Shown in pieces: positions 25,030 through 34,248 of a stretch of DNA of 64,000 nucleotides (positions are counted from its first letter, which is position 1; each line of letters opens with the position of its first letter). The position numbers were made by a program, and so were the translations under genes. The notes under the pieces are model-generated. The model worked only from the letters and a program-made list of their open reading frames with translations, did not search any database and was not told where the DNA came from. Source of the stretch: Frankia sp. QA3 (lineage in GTDB: Bacteria; Actinomycetota; Actinomycetes; Frankiales; Frankiaceae); NCBI RefSeq assembly GCF_000262465.1, contig NZ_CM001489.1, positions 2,813,735 through 2,877,734 on the forward strand, given 5' to 3'.

Positions 25030-26362
25030 CTTCCTTGATTCCTCCCGTCTGCCTGATCTCGCTGACCGGCCCGCCCGGCGGCACCCCGCCCGCCGGGTGT
25101 CCGCCCGCCGGGTGTCCGCCGGGCGCCGGCTCGCCCTGGTGCTGGCCCTTGTCGTGGCGCTCGGCCTGCCGTTGTTCCTGAACGACTTCTGGCTGCAGGC
25201 CGGGCTGTTCTCGATGGCTGCGATCGTCGCGGCGGTCGGACTGACCCTGCTCGTCGGCACCGCCGGGCAGCTCTCCCTCGGGCACGCCGCCTTCGCCGCG
25301 CTCGGCGCGTACGCGTACACGTGGACCGCGGGCGACACCGGCGCCGCCCCCGCCGGGCTCGGCCTGCCGCCGCTGCTCGCGCTGGTCGCCGCCGCCGGCT
25401 GCGGCGCGATCGCGGGGGCGCTGTTCAGCCCGATATCGGGCCGGCTGCGCGGCATCTACCTCGGCCTGGCGACCGTCGGCCTGGTCTTCGTCTCCCGTCA
25501 CGTCCTGGTCAACGCGTCATCGGTCACCGGCGGTTACAACGGGCGCCGGGTCGAACCCTTCTCCGTCCCCGGGTTCAGTTTCAGCAACTCCGAGCCCGAC
25601 TACCTCGCGGTGGCGGGCGTCGAGTTCGAGGGTCTGCACCGGCTCTGGTATCTCTTCGTCCTCGTCACCGCCGTCGCCGCCGCGCTGGCGAGCAACCTGC
25701 GGCGCAGCCGCAGCGGCCGCGCGCTGGCCAGCGTCCGGGACGGCGAGACCACCGCCGCGGCGATGGGGATCAACGTCAGGAGGGCCAAGGCCACGGCCTT
25801 CACCGTCTCCTCGGCGTACGCGGGGCTGGGTGGAGCGCTGATGGCCCTGGCGTTCGGCCGGATCGCCCCGGACCTGTTCGGACTGCAGCTCTCGATCGAC
25901 TTCCTGATCATGATCGTGATCGGTGGGCTGGGTTCCGTGGCCGGCGCCGCCGTCGGAGCGGTGTTCGTCACCACCCTCCCGTTGGTCCTGACCGAGTACG
26001 GCGCCGACCTGCCGTTCCTCGCCGCCCCCGGCTCGGGCGGCCTGGACGGCGCAACGCTGTCGCGCTTCGCGTACGGCGCCGCGATCATCGCGGTCCTCCT
26101 GTTCCTGCGGGGCGGGTTGGCAGGTGGGTTGGGTCGAGCCCGCAGCACGCTGCGCGACCGGCGGCGCGCCCCTTCCGCCGGTGCGGACGGGCAGGCGCAG
26201 CCAGGAAGGCAGGCCGACTCCGGCACCGCGAAAGACCCGGGCACCGCGAAAGACCCGGGCACCGCGAAAGACCCGGCCGGGCCAGCGGACCGCCCGGAGC
26301 ACGAACTTCCCTCCCACTCCGCACCCGCCGTCCCGTCCAGGTCGAAGGAGACCTCCGCATGA
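25022..26362 (+). CDS. Branched-chain-type ABC transporter permease, LivM-like
   Basis: 446 residues from a GTG start overlapping LivH. A polar Arg-rich N-terminus of about 35 residues contains a short repeat (ARRVSARRVSAGRR). Membrane helices follow, with LSLGHAAFAALGAYAY near residue 83 and the loop GRALASVRDGETTAAAMGIN near 236, as in LivM. The C-terminus carries an unusual charged tail with GTAKDP repeated three times (18-base DNA repeat, about 26221-26275). The core is normal in length; the tail is not part of the family. Confidence 0.9.
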   Translation: MSDFLDSSRLPDLADRPARRHPARRVSARRVSAGRRLALVLALVVALGLPLFLNDFWLQAGLFSMAAIVAAVGLTLLVGTAGQLSLGHAAFAALGAYAYTWTAGDTGAAPAGLGLPPLLALVAAAGCGAIAGALFSPISGRLRGIYLGLATVGLVFVSRHVLVNASSVTGGYNGRRVEPFSVPGFSFSNSEPDYLAVAGVEFEGLHRLWYLFVLVTAVAAALASNLRRSRSGRALASVRDGETTAAAMGINVRRAKATAFTVSSAYAGLGGALMALAFGRIAPDLFGLQLSIDFLIMIVIGGLGSVAGAAVGAVFVTTLPLVLTEYGADLPFLAAPGSGGLDGATLSRFAYGAAIIAVLLFLRGGLAGGLGRARSTLRDRRRAPSAGADGQAQPGRQADSGTAKDPGTAKDPGTAKDPAGPADRPEHELPSHSAPAVPSRSKETSA

Positions 26363-27615
26363 ACGCCCGCGTGCGCACCGCCGTTGCGTTAGTTGCCGCC
26401 TGCACGGCGGCGCTCGCCGCCTGCTCCACCAACCCCGACTCCGGTGACGGCACCGGAGCGGGCGGCGGTGTCAAGACCGGCAACGGCGTCACGGACACGA
26501 CCATCACGATCGGCAGCCTCACCGACCTGTCGGGTCCGTTCGCGGCGGGCGCCGCGGTGCAGACCGCGGAGTTCAAGGCGTACTGGGCCTCGGTGAACGC
26601 CGACGGTGGGGTCTGCGGCCGGCAGGTCAAGCTCGACGTCCGGGACCATGGCTACGACCCGCAGAAAGCCGTCTCTCTCTACCGGAGCATGGCCACCAAC
26701 GTGGTCGGGCTGCAGCAGGTCCTCGGTTCGCCGGTGGTCGCGGCGGTGCTGCCGCTGGCCGACGATGACGGCCTGTACGTCGGCGGCATGGGATGGCCCA
26801 GCGTCGCGCTCGGCTACGAGGTCGCCCAGATCCCCGGCACCACCTACAGCCTCGAAGGCGCGAACGCCGTCGACTTCCTGGTCGACGAGCTGCACCTCCC
26901 CAAGGGCTCCACCATCGGCCATGTGTACTTCGTCGGCGACTACGGCAGCGACGCGCTGCGCGGTTCGCAGCACGCCGCGCAGGAGCGGGGCGTGAAGATC
27001 TTCCCGCAGGAGATCACGCCTCGCGACACCGACCTGTCCGCTCAGGCCGCCGCACTGCGGCAGGCCGGGGTGTCGGCGGTTCTCGTCTCCACCGCGCCCA
27101 CCCAGCTGGGCTCGCTGTCCGGCGTGTTGGACTCGCTCGGTGTCGACGTGCCGATCGTCGGCAACACCCCGGCGTTCAACCCCGCGCTGCTCAAAACCTC
27201 GGCCGGGCCCGCGCTGAACGCCAACGGCTACAGCATCACCGCGATCGCTCCGTTCAGCCATGACGCCCCGGGTGTGCGCAAGGCCGTCGAGCTGTACCAG
27301 GCGGCGGCGCCAAACGGCGCGGACGGTTGGGAGGTTCCGCTGGCCTACGGCCAGGGCGTGCTGCTGCGCGACGCGCTGGATCGGGCCTGCGACGCGGGTG
27401 ACCTGACCCCCGAGGGACTGGTCAAGGCGATGCACTCCGCGTCGGGCATCGACGCCGACGGCGTGTTCCCCGGCAAGCTCGACTTCACCAAGGCCGGCCA
27501 GCCGGCGACCCGCAGTGTGTTCGTCTCCAAGGTCGACAGGCAGGTGCCAGGTGGGCTGCGGCTCCTGACGACCATGACGGGTCCGAGCGCCAGCAGCTAC
27601 CCCGTCGCCGACTAG
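26359..27615 (+). CDS. ABC transporter substrate-binding lipoprotein, LivK/LivJ-like
   Basis: 418 residues. Signal peptide with lipobox LAACS (Cys about residue 20), so it is anchored outside the membrane. Periplasmic-binding-protein type 1 fold: ITIGSLTDLSGPFA near 50, VNADGGVCGRQVKL, and FVGDYGSDALRGSQHAAQE near 195. Captures the ligand of the importer encoded just upstream; ligand is unknown, but the coupled CoA ligase suggests an aromatic or branched carboxylate. ATG 26359 overlaps the LivM stop and has GAAGGAG upstream. Confidence 0.88.
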   Translation: MNARVRTAVALVAACTAALAACSTNPDSGDGTGAGGGVKTGNGVTDTTITIGSLTDLSGPFAAGAAVQTAEFKAYWASVNADGGVCGRQVKLDVRDHGYDPQKAVSLYRSMATNVVGLQQVLGSPVVAAVLPLADDDGLYVGGMGWPSVALGYEVAQIPGTTYSLEGANAVDFLVDELHLPKGSTIGHVYFVGDYGSDALRGSQHAAQERGVKIFPQEITPRDTDLSAQAAALRQAGVSAVLVSTAPTQLGSLSGVLDSLGVDVPIVGNTPAFNPALLKTSAGPALNANGYSITAIAPFSHDAPGVRKAVELYQAAAPNGADGWEVPLAYGQGVLLRDALDRACDAGDLTPEGLVKAMHSASGIDADGVFPGKLDFTKAGQPATRSVFVSKVDRQVPGGLRLLTTMTGPSASSYPVAD

Positions 27616-27616
27616 C

Positions 27617-29314
27617 ATGTCCGACTCACTCGTGGCGAGCGAACTGCTCGCCTCCCCGACCGGGAACCTGGCCGAACGGGTCGTCGGTGACGTCCTGCGT
27701 CGGGCAGCCCAGCCCGCCGGTACCGCCGTCGACGCCGACGGCGGTACCGGCGCACGGGGCGGTGCCGAGGCCGCTGGTCGCGCCCTTGCGCTCACGGCGG
27801 TCCACAGCACGGGAACGCACACGTGGTCGGCCGTCGAGCTCCTGGCCGACGCCGAACGGGTCGCCCGGGGACTGCTGGCGCGTCTCCCGGTGGGCAGCCG
27901 CGTCGCGACCTGCCTGCCCAACGGTGCGGAGGCGGTGCTGATCCAGCTCGGCGTCGCCCTCGCCGGCATGGTGCTGGTGCCGGTCAACCCGCGCTCCCGG
28001 CCACCCGAACTCGACCACGCCCTGCGGCGCTCCCGGGCGTCGTGCGTGTTCGCGGCGCTGGACGTCGCCGGCAACCCCGTCGCGGACACCGCCGCCGAAC
28101 TCGCCGCGTCCCTTCCCGACCTGCTCGAGGTCCGGCGCTGCGACGGGGAGTGGCGAAACCTGACCGACGGCGGGGAGACGGACCGTCCGCTGCCCGTCGT
28201 CGACCCGGACGGTCTCGCCCAACTCCAGTTCACCTCCGGGACGAGCGGCCACCCCAAGGCGGTGAAGATCACTCATCACGGGATGGTGGTGACCTCGCAC
28301 GCGTTCACGCGGCGCATCGGCCTGCCGCCCGGCGGCGCGTGGCTCAGCCCGATGCCGCTGTTCCACACCGCCGGGAACGTGCTCGGTGTGATGGGCGCGC
28401 TGTGGCAGCGGTGCGAACTCGTCGTCCTGGCCTTCGAGCCGGGCCGGACACTGCGGGCCGCGGCCGCGCGTCGGGCGACCGTGCTGTCCGCCGCGCCGAC
28501 CCTGCTCGACCTCCTCATGGCCCATCCGGACATCGGCTCGACGGACCTGAGCAGCCTTCAGGTCGTGTTCACCGGCGGCCAACGCGTGACCCCCGCGTTC
28601 GTCGAGCGGGTGGAGTCGACCTTCGGCGCACGGCTGTCGGCGACCTTCGGGATGACGGAGACCTGCGGCGCCGCGTTGCAGACCTCGCCGTGGGATGGCG
28701 ACGACGTCCGGCGGCACAGCGTCGGGCGACCGCTCGACGGAACGGACGTGCGCGTCGCGACACCGGCGGGCGAACCTGCGCCGCTGGGCGAGGTCGGGGA
28801 ACTGTGGCTGCGCGGAACCCGGCTGACCCGCGGCTACCTCAACGACGAGACGGCCACCTCGGCGGCGCTCACGTCCGACGGCTGGCTGCGCACGGGCGAC
28901 CTCGCCGCGATGGACTCCCGAGGCGTCTGCCGCGTGGCGGGCCGCGACAAGGACGTGATCAAGACCGGGGGCGAGAACGTCTCGCCCGAGGAGGTGGAGG
29001 AGGCCGTCGCGAGCCATCCCAGCGTGCGGCACGCGGCCGTCGTCGGCCTGCCTGACGAGCGGTGGGGCGAGCTCGTCGTCGCCTTCGTCGTGCCGAGCGG
29101 CGGGGTGGTGCTGCCCGCGGAGCTGGAAAACCACTGCCGCTCGCTGCTGTCCCCGTTCAAGGTGCCGCGGCGTTGGCACGTGCTCGACGAACTTCCCACC
29201 ACGGCATCGTCGAAGGTCCGGCGGGCGGAGCTACGGGAGCTCGCCGTCGCCGCCCAGGCCGCGGGCACCCTGTCCGCGGGCAGCGGGACCGCGGGCAGCG
29301 GGACCGCGCGGTGA
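27617..29314 (+). CDS. Acyl-CoA ligase (AMP-binding family)
   Basis: 565 residues. ANL-superfamily motifs: P-loop FTSGTSGHPKAVKITHHG (about 201), AMP-binding FGMTETCG (about 350), TGDLAAMDSRG (about 428), hinge GRDKDVIKTGGENVSPEEVE, and the catalytic Lys in TTASSKVRR near the end. Forms an acyl-CoA from a carboxylate with ATP. Substrate cannot be read from sequence; being coupled to the LivFGHMK importer suggests it traps the imported acid. The C-terminus has a tandem SAGSGTAGSGTAR. One base separates it from the preceding stop and its own stop overlaps the next GTG. Confidence 0.88.
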   Translation: MSDSLVASELLASPTGNLAERVVGDVLRRAAQPAGTAVDADGGTGARGGAEAAGRALALTAVHSTGTHTWSAVELLADAERVARGLLARLPVGSRVATCLPNGAEAVLIQLGVALAGMVLVPVNPRSRPPELDHALRRSRASCVFAALDVAGNPVADTAAELAASLPDLLEVRRCDGEWRNLTDGGETDRPLPVVDPDGLAQLQFTSGTSGHPKAVKITHHGMVVTSHAFTRRIGLPPGGAWLSPMPLFHTAGNVLGVMGALWQRCELVVLAFEPGRTLRAAAARRATVLSAAPTLLDLLMAHPDIGSTDLSSLQVVFTGGQRVTPAFVERVESTFGARLSATFGMTETCGAALQTSPWDGDDVRRHSVGRPLDGTDVRVATPAGEPAPLGEVGELWLRGTRLTRGYLNDETATSAALTSDGWLRTGDLAAMDSRGVCRVAGRDKDVIKTGGENVSPEEVEEAVASHPSVRHAAVVGLPDERWGELVVAFVVPSGGVVLPAELENHCRSLLSPFKVPRRWHVLDELPTTASSKVRRAELRELAVAAQAAGTLSAGSGTAGSGTAR

Positions 29315-30168
29315 ACGCCGGCGGGTACCTGGCACGGATCCTGGCCGACCTGGCCGAGGAGTCGGCGGAGCTCGACGCCATCGTGGCGCGGCTGGGCCCG
29401 GCGGGTTGGCGCACCCCCACACCGGCTGCGGGCTGGACGGTCGCGCATCAGGTCGCCCATCTCGCCTGGACGGACGCCTGCGCGCTGCGCGCGGCCACCG
29501 GCTCCGGCGACCCGCGCACCGCGGTCAAGATCACGGCCACGGCCACGAGCGCCCACGGCTTCACCGCGTTCACCGGCCCCGCCGCTGTTGAGACCGCCGC
29601 CGCCGGTGCCGACGATCCACCAGAAGCACTGCTCGCCCGGTGGCGCCGGGGTCGCGCGGCGCTCGCGGCCGCGCTGGCCGAGGTTCCCGTCGGCGCGGTG
29701 CTGCCGTGGGCCGGGCCGCCCATGAGCGCCACCACGATGGCCACCGCCCGACTGATGGAGACCTGGGCGCACGGTCTGGACGTCCGGGAGTCCTTCGGTG
29801 CCGGACCGGTCGCGACCCCGCGGCTGCGCGGCATCGCCCACCTCGGCGCCCGCACCCGAGATTTCGCCTTCCGCCAGCGCGGCCTGCGGCCGCCGGCCGA
29901 GGAGTTCCGGATCGAGCTGGTAGGCCCCGGTGACCAGGTCTGGGCCTGGGGGCCGGCCGGCGCCCGGCAGGGGGTAACCGGACCGGCACTGGACTTCTGC
30001 CTGCTGGTGACGCGCCGACGGCACCGCGACGACCTCGCCCTGCGGTGTCGGGGCGCGCAGGCCGACCAGTGGCTTGACATCGCCCAGGCGTTCGCCGGCC
30101 CGCCCGGGCCGGCGCGGGCGCCGGGAGCACGGCACAGCAACCCGACCGCGAAGGAGACATCCCGATGA
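29311..30168 (+). CDS. TIGR03084 / mycothiol-dependent-isomerase-like (DinB-fold) protein
   Basis: 285 residues. N-terminal DinB/MDMPI four-helix fold with a metal-site pattern: GWTVAHQVAHLAWTD (about residue 45) and METWAHGLDVRE (about 150), then an SCP2-like C-terminal domain (FRIELVGPGDQVWAWGP). This matches the TIGR03084 group of actinobacteria, often found with acyl-CoA ligases and SDRs; the reaction is not known. The maleylpyruvate isomerase relatives use mycothiol. GTG 29311 overlaps the ligase stop (GTGA); the stop overlaps the MaoC gene. Confidence 0.8.
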   Translation: MNAGGYLARILADLAEESAELDAIVARLGPAGWRTPTPAAGWTVAHQVAHLAWTDACALRAATGSGDPRTAVKITATATSAHGFTAFTGPAAVETAAAGADDPPEALLARWRRGRAALAAALAEVPVGAVLPWAGPPMSATTMATARLMETWAHGLDVRESFGAGPVATPRLRGIAHLGARTRDFAFRQRGLRPPAEEFRIELVGPGDQVWAWGPAGARQGVTGPALDFCLLVTRRRHRDDLALRCRGAQADQWLDIAQAFAGPPGPARAPGARHSNPTAKETSR

Positions 30169-30644
30169 CCACGGACACGACAGCCAGGACGACCACCACG
30201 ACGCTCGGGGAGCTGCCGTCCCTGGTGGGCAGCGAGCTCGGCACGAGCGACTGGTACGAGGTCACGCAGGACCGCGTCGGGCTCTTCGCCGACGCCACCG
30301 ACGACCACCAGTGGATTCACGTCGACCCCGAGCGGGCCCAGCAGGAAAGCCCGTACGGCGGCCCGATCGGGCACGGGTATCTCACGCTCTCCCTGATCAT
30401 CCCGATGTGGACCCAGGTACTGACGGTGAGCGACTCGACGATGGGCGTCAACTACGGGCTGAACAAGGTGCGCTTTCCGGCGCCCGTGCCGGTCGGTTCC
30501 CGGCTGCGGTTGAGGGCGACCCTCAAGGACGCCGCAGTGATCGACGGCGGCCTGGCACTGACCGTTTCCGCCGTCATCGAGCGGGAGGGCGGCGACAAGC
30601 CGGTCTGTGTCGCGGAGCCGATCTTCCGTGTCTTCGGTGGCTGA
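30165..30644 (+). CDS. MaoC-family (R)-specific enoyl-CoA hydratase
   Basis: 159 residues, the usual length of single-hotdog MaoC hydratases. Active-site stretch FADATDDHQWIHVDPERA (about residue 43) with the catalytic Asp/His pair, then GGPIGHGYLTLSL (about 65). Adds water to an enoyl-CoA double bond. It sits between a TIGR03084 protein and an SDR in one transcription unit, as expected for a beta-oxidation-like cycle on CoA thioesters. Starts in ATGA overlap; 61 bases follow before the SDR start. Confidence 0.88.
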   Translation: MTTDTTARTTTTTLGELPSLVGSELGTSDWYEVTQDRVGLFADATDDHQWIHVDPERAQQESPYGGPIGHGYLTLSLIIPMWTQVLTVSDSTMGVNYGLNKVRFPAPVPVGSRLRLRATLKDAAVIDGGLALTVSAVIEREGGDKPVCVAEPIFRVFGG

Positions 30645-30705
30645 CGCCGTGCCGGGCCCACCGGCACCCGGCCCCAGCGCCATCTCTTCAACGCAGGAGG
30701 CAACA

Positions 30706-31614
30706 GTGGTAGACCTCAGTGGCAAGGTCGCGGTGGTGACCGGAGCGGGGCGGGGCCTCGGCCTGGCCTACGCGAAGGCGCTGTCCGCGGCGGGCGCCGC
30801 CGTGGTGGTGAACGACGTGGACCCGGTGGTCGCCGAAGCAGCCGCCAAGGAGGTCGCGTCCGTCGGCGGGTTCGCCGCCCCCGCCCCCGCGGCCGTCGGC
30901 ACGGCCGAAGCGGCGGACAAGCTCGTCGGCGTGGCCGTCGACGAGTTCGGCCGGCTCGACGCTATGATCACCAACGCCGGCGTGCTCCGCGACCGGGTGC
31001 TGTGGAAGATGACCGACGACGATTTCGACACGGTCGTCCACGTCCATCTGCGCGGGACCTTCACCTGCGCGCGCGCCGCCGCCGTGCGGTTCCGCGAGCA
31101 GGGCGAGGGCGGACGCATCGTGGTCGTCGGCTCCCCCGCCGGCCAGCGCGGCAACTTCGGGCAGACCAACTACTCCGCGGCCAAGGCCGGCATCGTCGGG
31201 TTCGTCCGCACCTGGGCGATGGAGCTCGAGCGGGCGCAGGTCACCGTGAACGCGATCGTCCCGGTGGCCGCCACGGCGATGACCGAAACCGTCCCGGCAC
31301 TGGCGCCGTACGCCGCCGCGCTGCGCGACGGTCAGCCGCTGCCGCCGTTCGCCCGCCGGGCGCTGGCCTTCGGCTCCGCCGAGGACGCGGCCGGGCTGGT
31401 CGCGTTCCTCTGCTCGGTGGAGGCAGCCGGCATCACCGGCCAGGCCATCGGGATCGGCGGCGACCGCCTGTCGTTGTGGACGCACCCCGAGCAGGCCGTC
31501 GCCGCCTACGCCGACGGCGGCTGGGACGCCGACGCGATCGCACAGGCCTGGCCGACCGTGTTCGCCCAGCACCACCAGACGGTCGGCGAGAACCTGCCGA
31601 AGGCACCCCGATGA
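30706..31614 (+). CDS. Short-chain dehydrogenase/reductase (3-hydroxyacyl-CoA-type)
   Basis: 302 residues. Rossmann motif TGAGRGLG (about residue 13), NAG motif in ITNAGVLRD, catalytic Ser-Tyr-Lys in VGSPAG ... NYSAAKAG. The form resembles FabG-like or MFE-2-type (3R)-hydroxyacyl-CoA dehydrogenases, which fits its place after MaoC. GTG 30706 was chosen for its strong ribosome site (GCAGGAGG); the open frame extends upstream into the MaoC gene. The C-terminal extension (HPEQAVAAYADGGWDADAI) is typical of this SDR subgroup. Stop overlaps the amidohydrolase start. Confidence 0.87.
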   Translation: MVDLSGKVAVVTGAGRGLGLAYAKALSAAGAAVVVNDVDPVVAEAAAKEVASVGGFAAPAPAAVGTAEAADKLVGVAVDEFGRLDAMITNAGVLRDRVLWKMTDDDFDTVVHVHLRGTFTCARAAAVRFREQGEGGRIVVVGSPAGQRGNFGQTNYSAAKAGIVGFVRTWAMELERAQVTVNAIVPVAATAMTETVPALAPYAAALRDGQPLPPFARRALAFGSAEDAAGLVAFLCSVEAAGITGQAIGIGGDRLSLWTHPEQAVAAYADGGWDADAIAQAWPTVFAQHHQTVGENLPKAPR

Positions 31615-32522
31615 GCCCGCGGCCTGCGGCGACCGGACCGGGGCTGGACATCGCCGCGCTCGTGGCCGTCGACGTGCACGCGCACGTCGAGACCGACGAG
31701 CACGGCCACCTGTCGCTGCCCGACGATCTCGTCGCGGCGTCGTCGAAGTACTTCTCCGCCGATCACCGCGCTCCGACCATCGACCAGACCGCGCAGTACT
31801 ACCGCGAGCGGCAGATGGCGGTCGTGCTGTTCACCGTCGACGCGGAATCCGCGAACGGCCACCCGGCGCTGTCGAACGAAAAGATCGCCGAGCACGCGGC
31901 CCGCCACAGCGACGTGGTGATCCCGTTCGCGAGCATCGACCCCGCCAAGGGTCACGCCGGTGCACGGACCCTGCGCAGGCTCGTCACCAAGCACGGGATG
32001 CGGGGCATCAAGTTCCATCCCTCGATCCAGAACTTCGCCCCCGACGACGGCAGCGCCTACCCGCTGCTCGAGGCCGCGCAGGAGCTGGGGGTGCCGGCGA
32101 TCTTCCACACCGGCCAGACCGGAATCGGCGCCGGCCTGCCCGGCGGGCGCGGCATCCGGTTGGCGCACTCGAACCCGATGCTGCTCGACGAGGTGGCCGC
32201 GACCTTCCCCGATCTCACCATCGTGATGGCGCATCCCTCGTTCCCCTGGCAGGACGAGGCGCTGGCCGTGGCGACGCACAAGGCTAACGTCTACATCGAC
32301 CTCTCCGGCTGGTCCCCGAAGTACTTCCCGCCGCAGCTGGTGCGCTACGCCAACTCGCTACTCCAGGACAAGGTCATGTTCGGCTCGGACTACCCGCTCA
32401 TCACCCCGGACCGCTGGCTGGCCGACTTCGCCGAGATCGACATCAAGGACCACATCCGCCCGAAGATCCTCAAGGAGAACGCGGTGCGTGTGTTCGGCCT
32501 GGCTCCGGAGGAACCGAAATGA
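31611..32522 (+). CDS. Amidohydrolase-family protein (COG2159, possible decarboxylase)
   Basis: 303 residues, metal-dependent TIM barrel. HxH motif in AVDVHAHVETDEHGH (about residue 22), GIKFHPSIQNF (about 132), HTGQTG (about 168), MAHPSFPWQDEA (about 205) and MFGSDYPLI (about 258) supply the usual metal and catalytic ligands. Relatives are ACMSD-type, resorcylate or 5-carboxyvanillate decarboxylases and hydrolases; which one cannot be said. In this operon (CoA ligase, hydratase, SDR) a decarboxylation or hydrolysis of an aromatic or ring-opened acid is plausible. ATGA overlaps at both ends. Confidence 0.8.
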   Translation: MSPRPAATGPGLDIAALVAVDVHAHVETDEHGHLSLPDDLVAASSKYFSADHRAPTIDQTAQYYRERQMAVVLFTVDAESANGHPALSNEKIAEHAARHSDVVIPFASIDPAKGHAGARTLRRLVTKHGMRGIKFHPSIQNFAPDDGSAYPLLEAAQELGVPAIFHTGQTGIGAGLPGGRGIRLAHSNPMLLDEVAATFPDLTIVMAHPSFPWQDEALAVATHKANVYIDLSGWSPKYFPPQLVRYANSLLQDKVMFGSDYPLITPDRWLADFAEIDIKDHIRPKILKENAVRVFGLAPEEPK

Positions 32523-34099
32523 TCTATCGAAGCAGTCTGGCGGACATCGAGATCCCGCGCGGGTCGCTGACCGGGCACGTGCTGGGCCGGGCCCGCGAGC
32601 ACGGCGACAAGGTCGCCCTCGTCGACGCCACGACCGGGGAAAGGCTCACCTACCGTGAACTGGCGGACGGTGTGGACTCCGTCGCCGGCGCGCTGGCCGG
32701 CCTCGGCGCCGGGCCGGGCAGCGTCGTGGCGATCGCGAGCCACAACCAGCCGTCGTACGCCACCGCGCTGTTCGGCGCGCTCGCCACCGGTGCCACCGTC
32801 TCGCCGGTCAACCCGGTGCTGACGATCGACGAACTCACCAGACATCTGCGGGCCTCCCGTGCGGTCGTGGTCGTCAGCTCGGATCAGGCCGCCGAGAAGG
32901 TGGCCAAAGCAGCCGACGAGGCTGGCGTGACCCATCGCGTCGTGCTCGGCCACCACGACGGTTTCGTACCGCTCGCGCGGCTCGTCGCCGCCGGTCACCA
33001 GCCGCCGGCCGTCGAGCTGGACCCCGCCGTCGCCGTGGCCATGCTGCCGTTCTCGAGCGGGACGACGGGCACGGCCAAGGGCGTGATGCTCACCCACCGC
33101 AACCTCGTGGCCAATATCGAGCAGAACGCTGCCGCGTGGCCGGTGAGCAGGGACGACGTGGTCGCCGCGGCCCTGCCGTTCTTCCACATCTACGGTTTCA
33201 CGATCATTCTGAACTCCGCACTCACCGCGGGCGCGACGATCGTGACCCTGCCGCGCTACCGCCTGCCGGCCTTCGCGCGGATGGTGCAGGACTACCAGGT
33301 GACCCGCGCGTTCCTCGCGCCTCCGATGGTGCTCGACATCGCCACCGCGCCCGACCTGGGCGATTATGATCTCTCTTCGCTGCGCGTCGCCATCTGCGGG
33401 GCCGCGCCGCTCGACGTCAGCCTGGCCGAGCGCGCCGAGGAGCGGCTGGGCTGCCTGATCCGCCAGGGCTACGGGATGACGGAGGCGAGCCCGGGCACCC
33501 ACCTCGTGCCCGACGCCGAGGTCTCGACGATCCCGGCGGGCTCGGTCGGGCGGCTCGTCCCGAACACCGAGGCGCGCCTCGTCGACCCGACGACCGGCCA
33601 GGATGCGCCCCCGGGCGAACCAGGGGAGCTGTGGGTGCGGGGGCCCCAGGTGATGGCGGGCTACCTGGACAACCCCACCGCGACGGTCGAGACGGTCGTC
33701 GCGGGCGGGTGGCTGCGGACAGGCGACATCCTGCGGGTCGACGACGACGGCGTGTTCTCGGTGGTGGACCGACTCAAGGAACTGATCAAGTACAAGGGAT
33801 ACCAGGTCGCGCCGGCGGAGCTCGAGGCCCTGCTGCTCACCCACCCCGGCGTGCTCGACGCCGCGGTCGTCGGGGTGCCGCACGAGGAGGGCGGTGAGGC
33901 TCCGAAGGCGTTCGTGACCAGGACTGACGCGCGCGGGGCACCTGACGGCGTCGGCCCCACCGCCGCCGTCGGGGCCGACGAACTCATGGGCTGGGTCGCC
34001 GAACGGGTGGCGCCCTACAAGAAGATCCGGTACGTCGAGTTCGTCGACAGCATCCCCCGCTCGCCGACCGGCAAAGTCCTGCGCCGGCTGTTGAGGTGA
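32519..34099 (+). CDS. Acyl-CoA ligase, 4-coumarate-CoA ligase-like
   Basis: 526 residues. Motifs: FSSGTTGTAKGVMLTHRN (about 178), QGYGMTEASPGTH (about 318), TGDILRVDDDG (about 400), RLKELIKYKGYQVAPAELE (about 418) and the catalytic Lys in RSPTGKVLRR. Closest in pattern to plant-type 4-coumarate-CoA ligases and to actinobacterial aryl/fatty-acid ligases. Second ligase of the operon and its last gene; activates an acid with ATP and CoA. The start overlaps the amidohydrolase stop (ATGA). Confidence 0.87.
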   Translation: MIYRSSLADIEIPRGSLTGHVLGRAREHGDKVALVDATTGERLTYRELADGVDSVAGALAGLGAGPGSVVAIASHNQPSYATALFGALATGATVSPVNPVLTIDELTRHLRASRAVVVVSSDQAAEKVAKAADEAGVTHRVVLGHHDGFVPLARLVAAGHQPPAVELDPAVAVAMLPFSSGTTGTAKGVMLTHRNLVANIEQNAAAWPVSRDDVVAAALPFFHIYGFTIILNSALTAGATIVTLPRYRLPAFARMVQDYQVTRAFLAPPMVLDIATAPDLGDYDLSSLRVAICGAAPLDVSLAERAEERLGCLIRQGYGMTEASPGTHLVPDAEVSTIPAGSVGRLVPNTEARLVDPTTGQDAPPGEPGELWVRGPQVMAGYLDNPTATVETVVAGGWLRTGDILRVDDDGVFSVVDRLKELIKYKGYQVAPAELEALLLTHPGVLDAAVVGVPHEEGGEAPKAFVTRTDARGAPDGVGPTAAVGADELMGWVAERVAPYKKIRYVEFVDSIPRSPTGKVLRRLLR

Positions 34100-34169
34100 A
34101 CCCGCGCCCGACCCACCCGTCGTTCGCGGCTCCGTTCTACCCGTCCCAGGTCTAGACATCTCAGCCTGT

Positions 34170-34179
34170 CATATATGAT
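34170..34179. promoter_or_regulatory. Recurrent CATATATGAT site 1
   Basis: The site reads TGTCATATATGATGTA and lies 70 bases upstream of the thioesterase start, after the end of the long operon at 34099. It shares CATATATGAT with 46491, 56393 and 57877 and differs by one base from 34699. Either an operator or a promoter whose -10 is TATGAT. Confidence 0.55.
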
Positions 34180-34248
34180 GTAATCGGTGATCTGGTCCGC
34201 GTGCACACCATGACAGGCAGACCCCACGACAGGCAGCAGGGATCAACG

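Noticed and set aside
26389..29179. Long minus-strand frames over the LivK-like and acyl-CoA ligase genes
   Set aside because: Low-complexity Arg/Gly/His-rich translations opposite two well-supported genes; typical of high-GC shadow frames.
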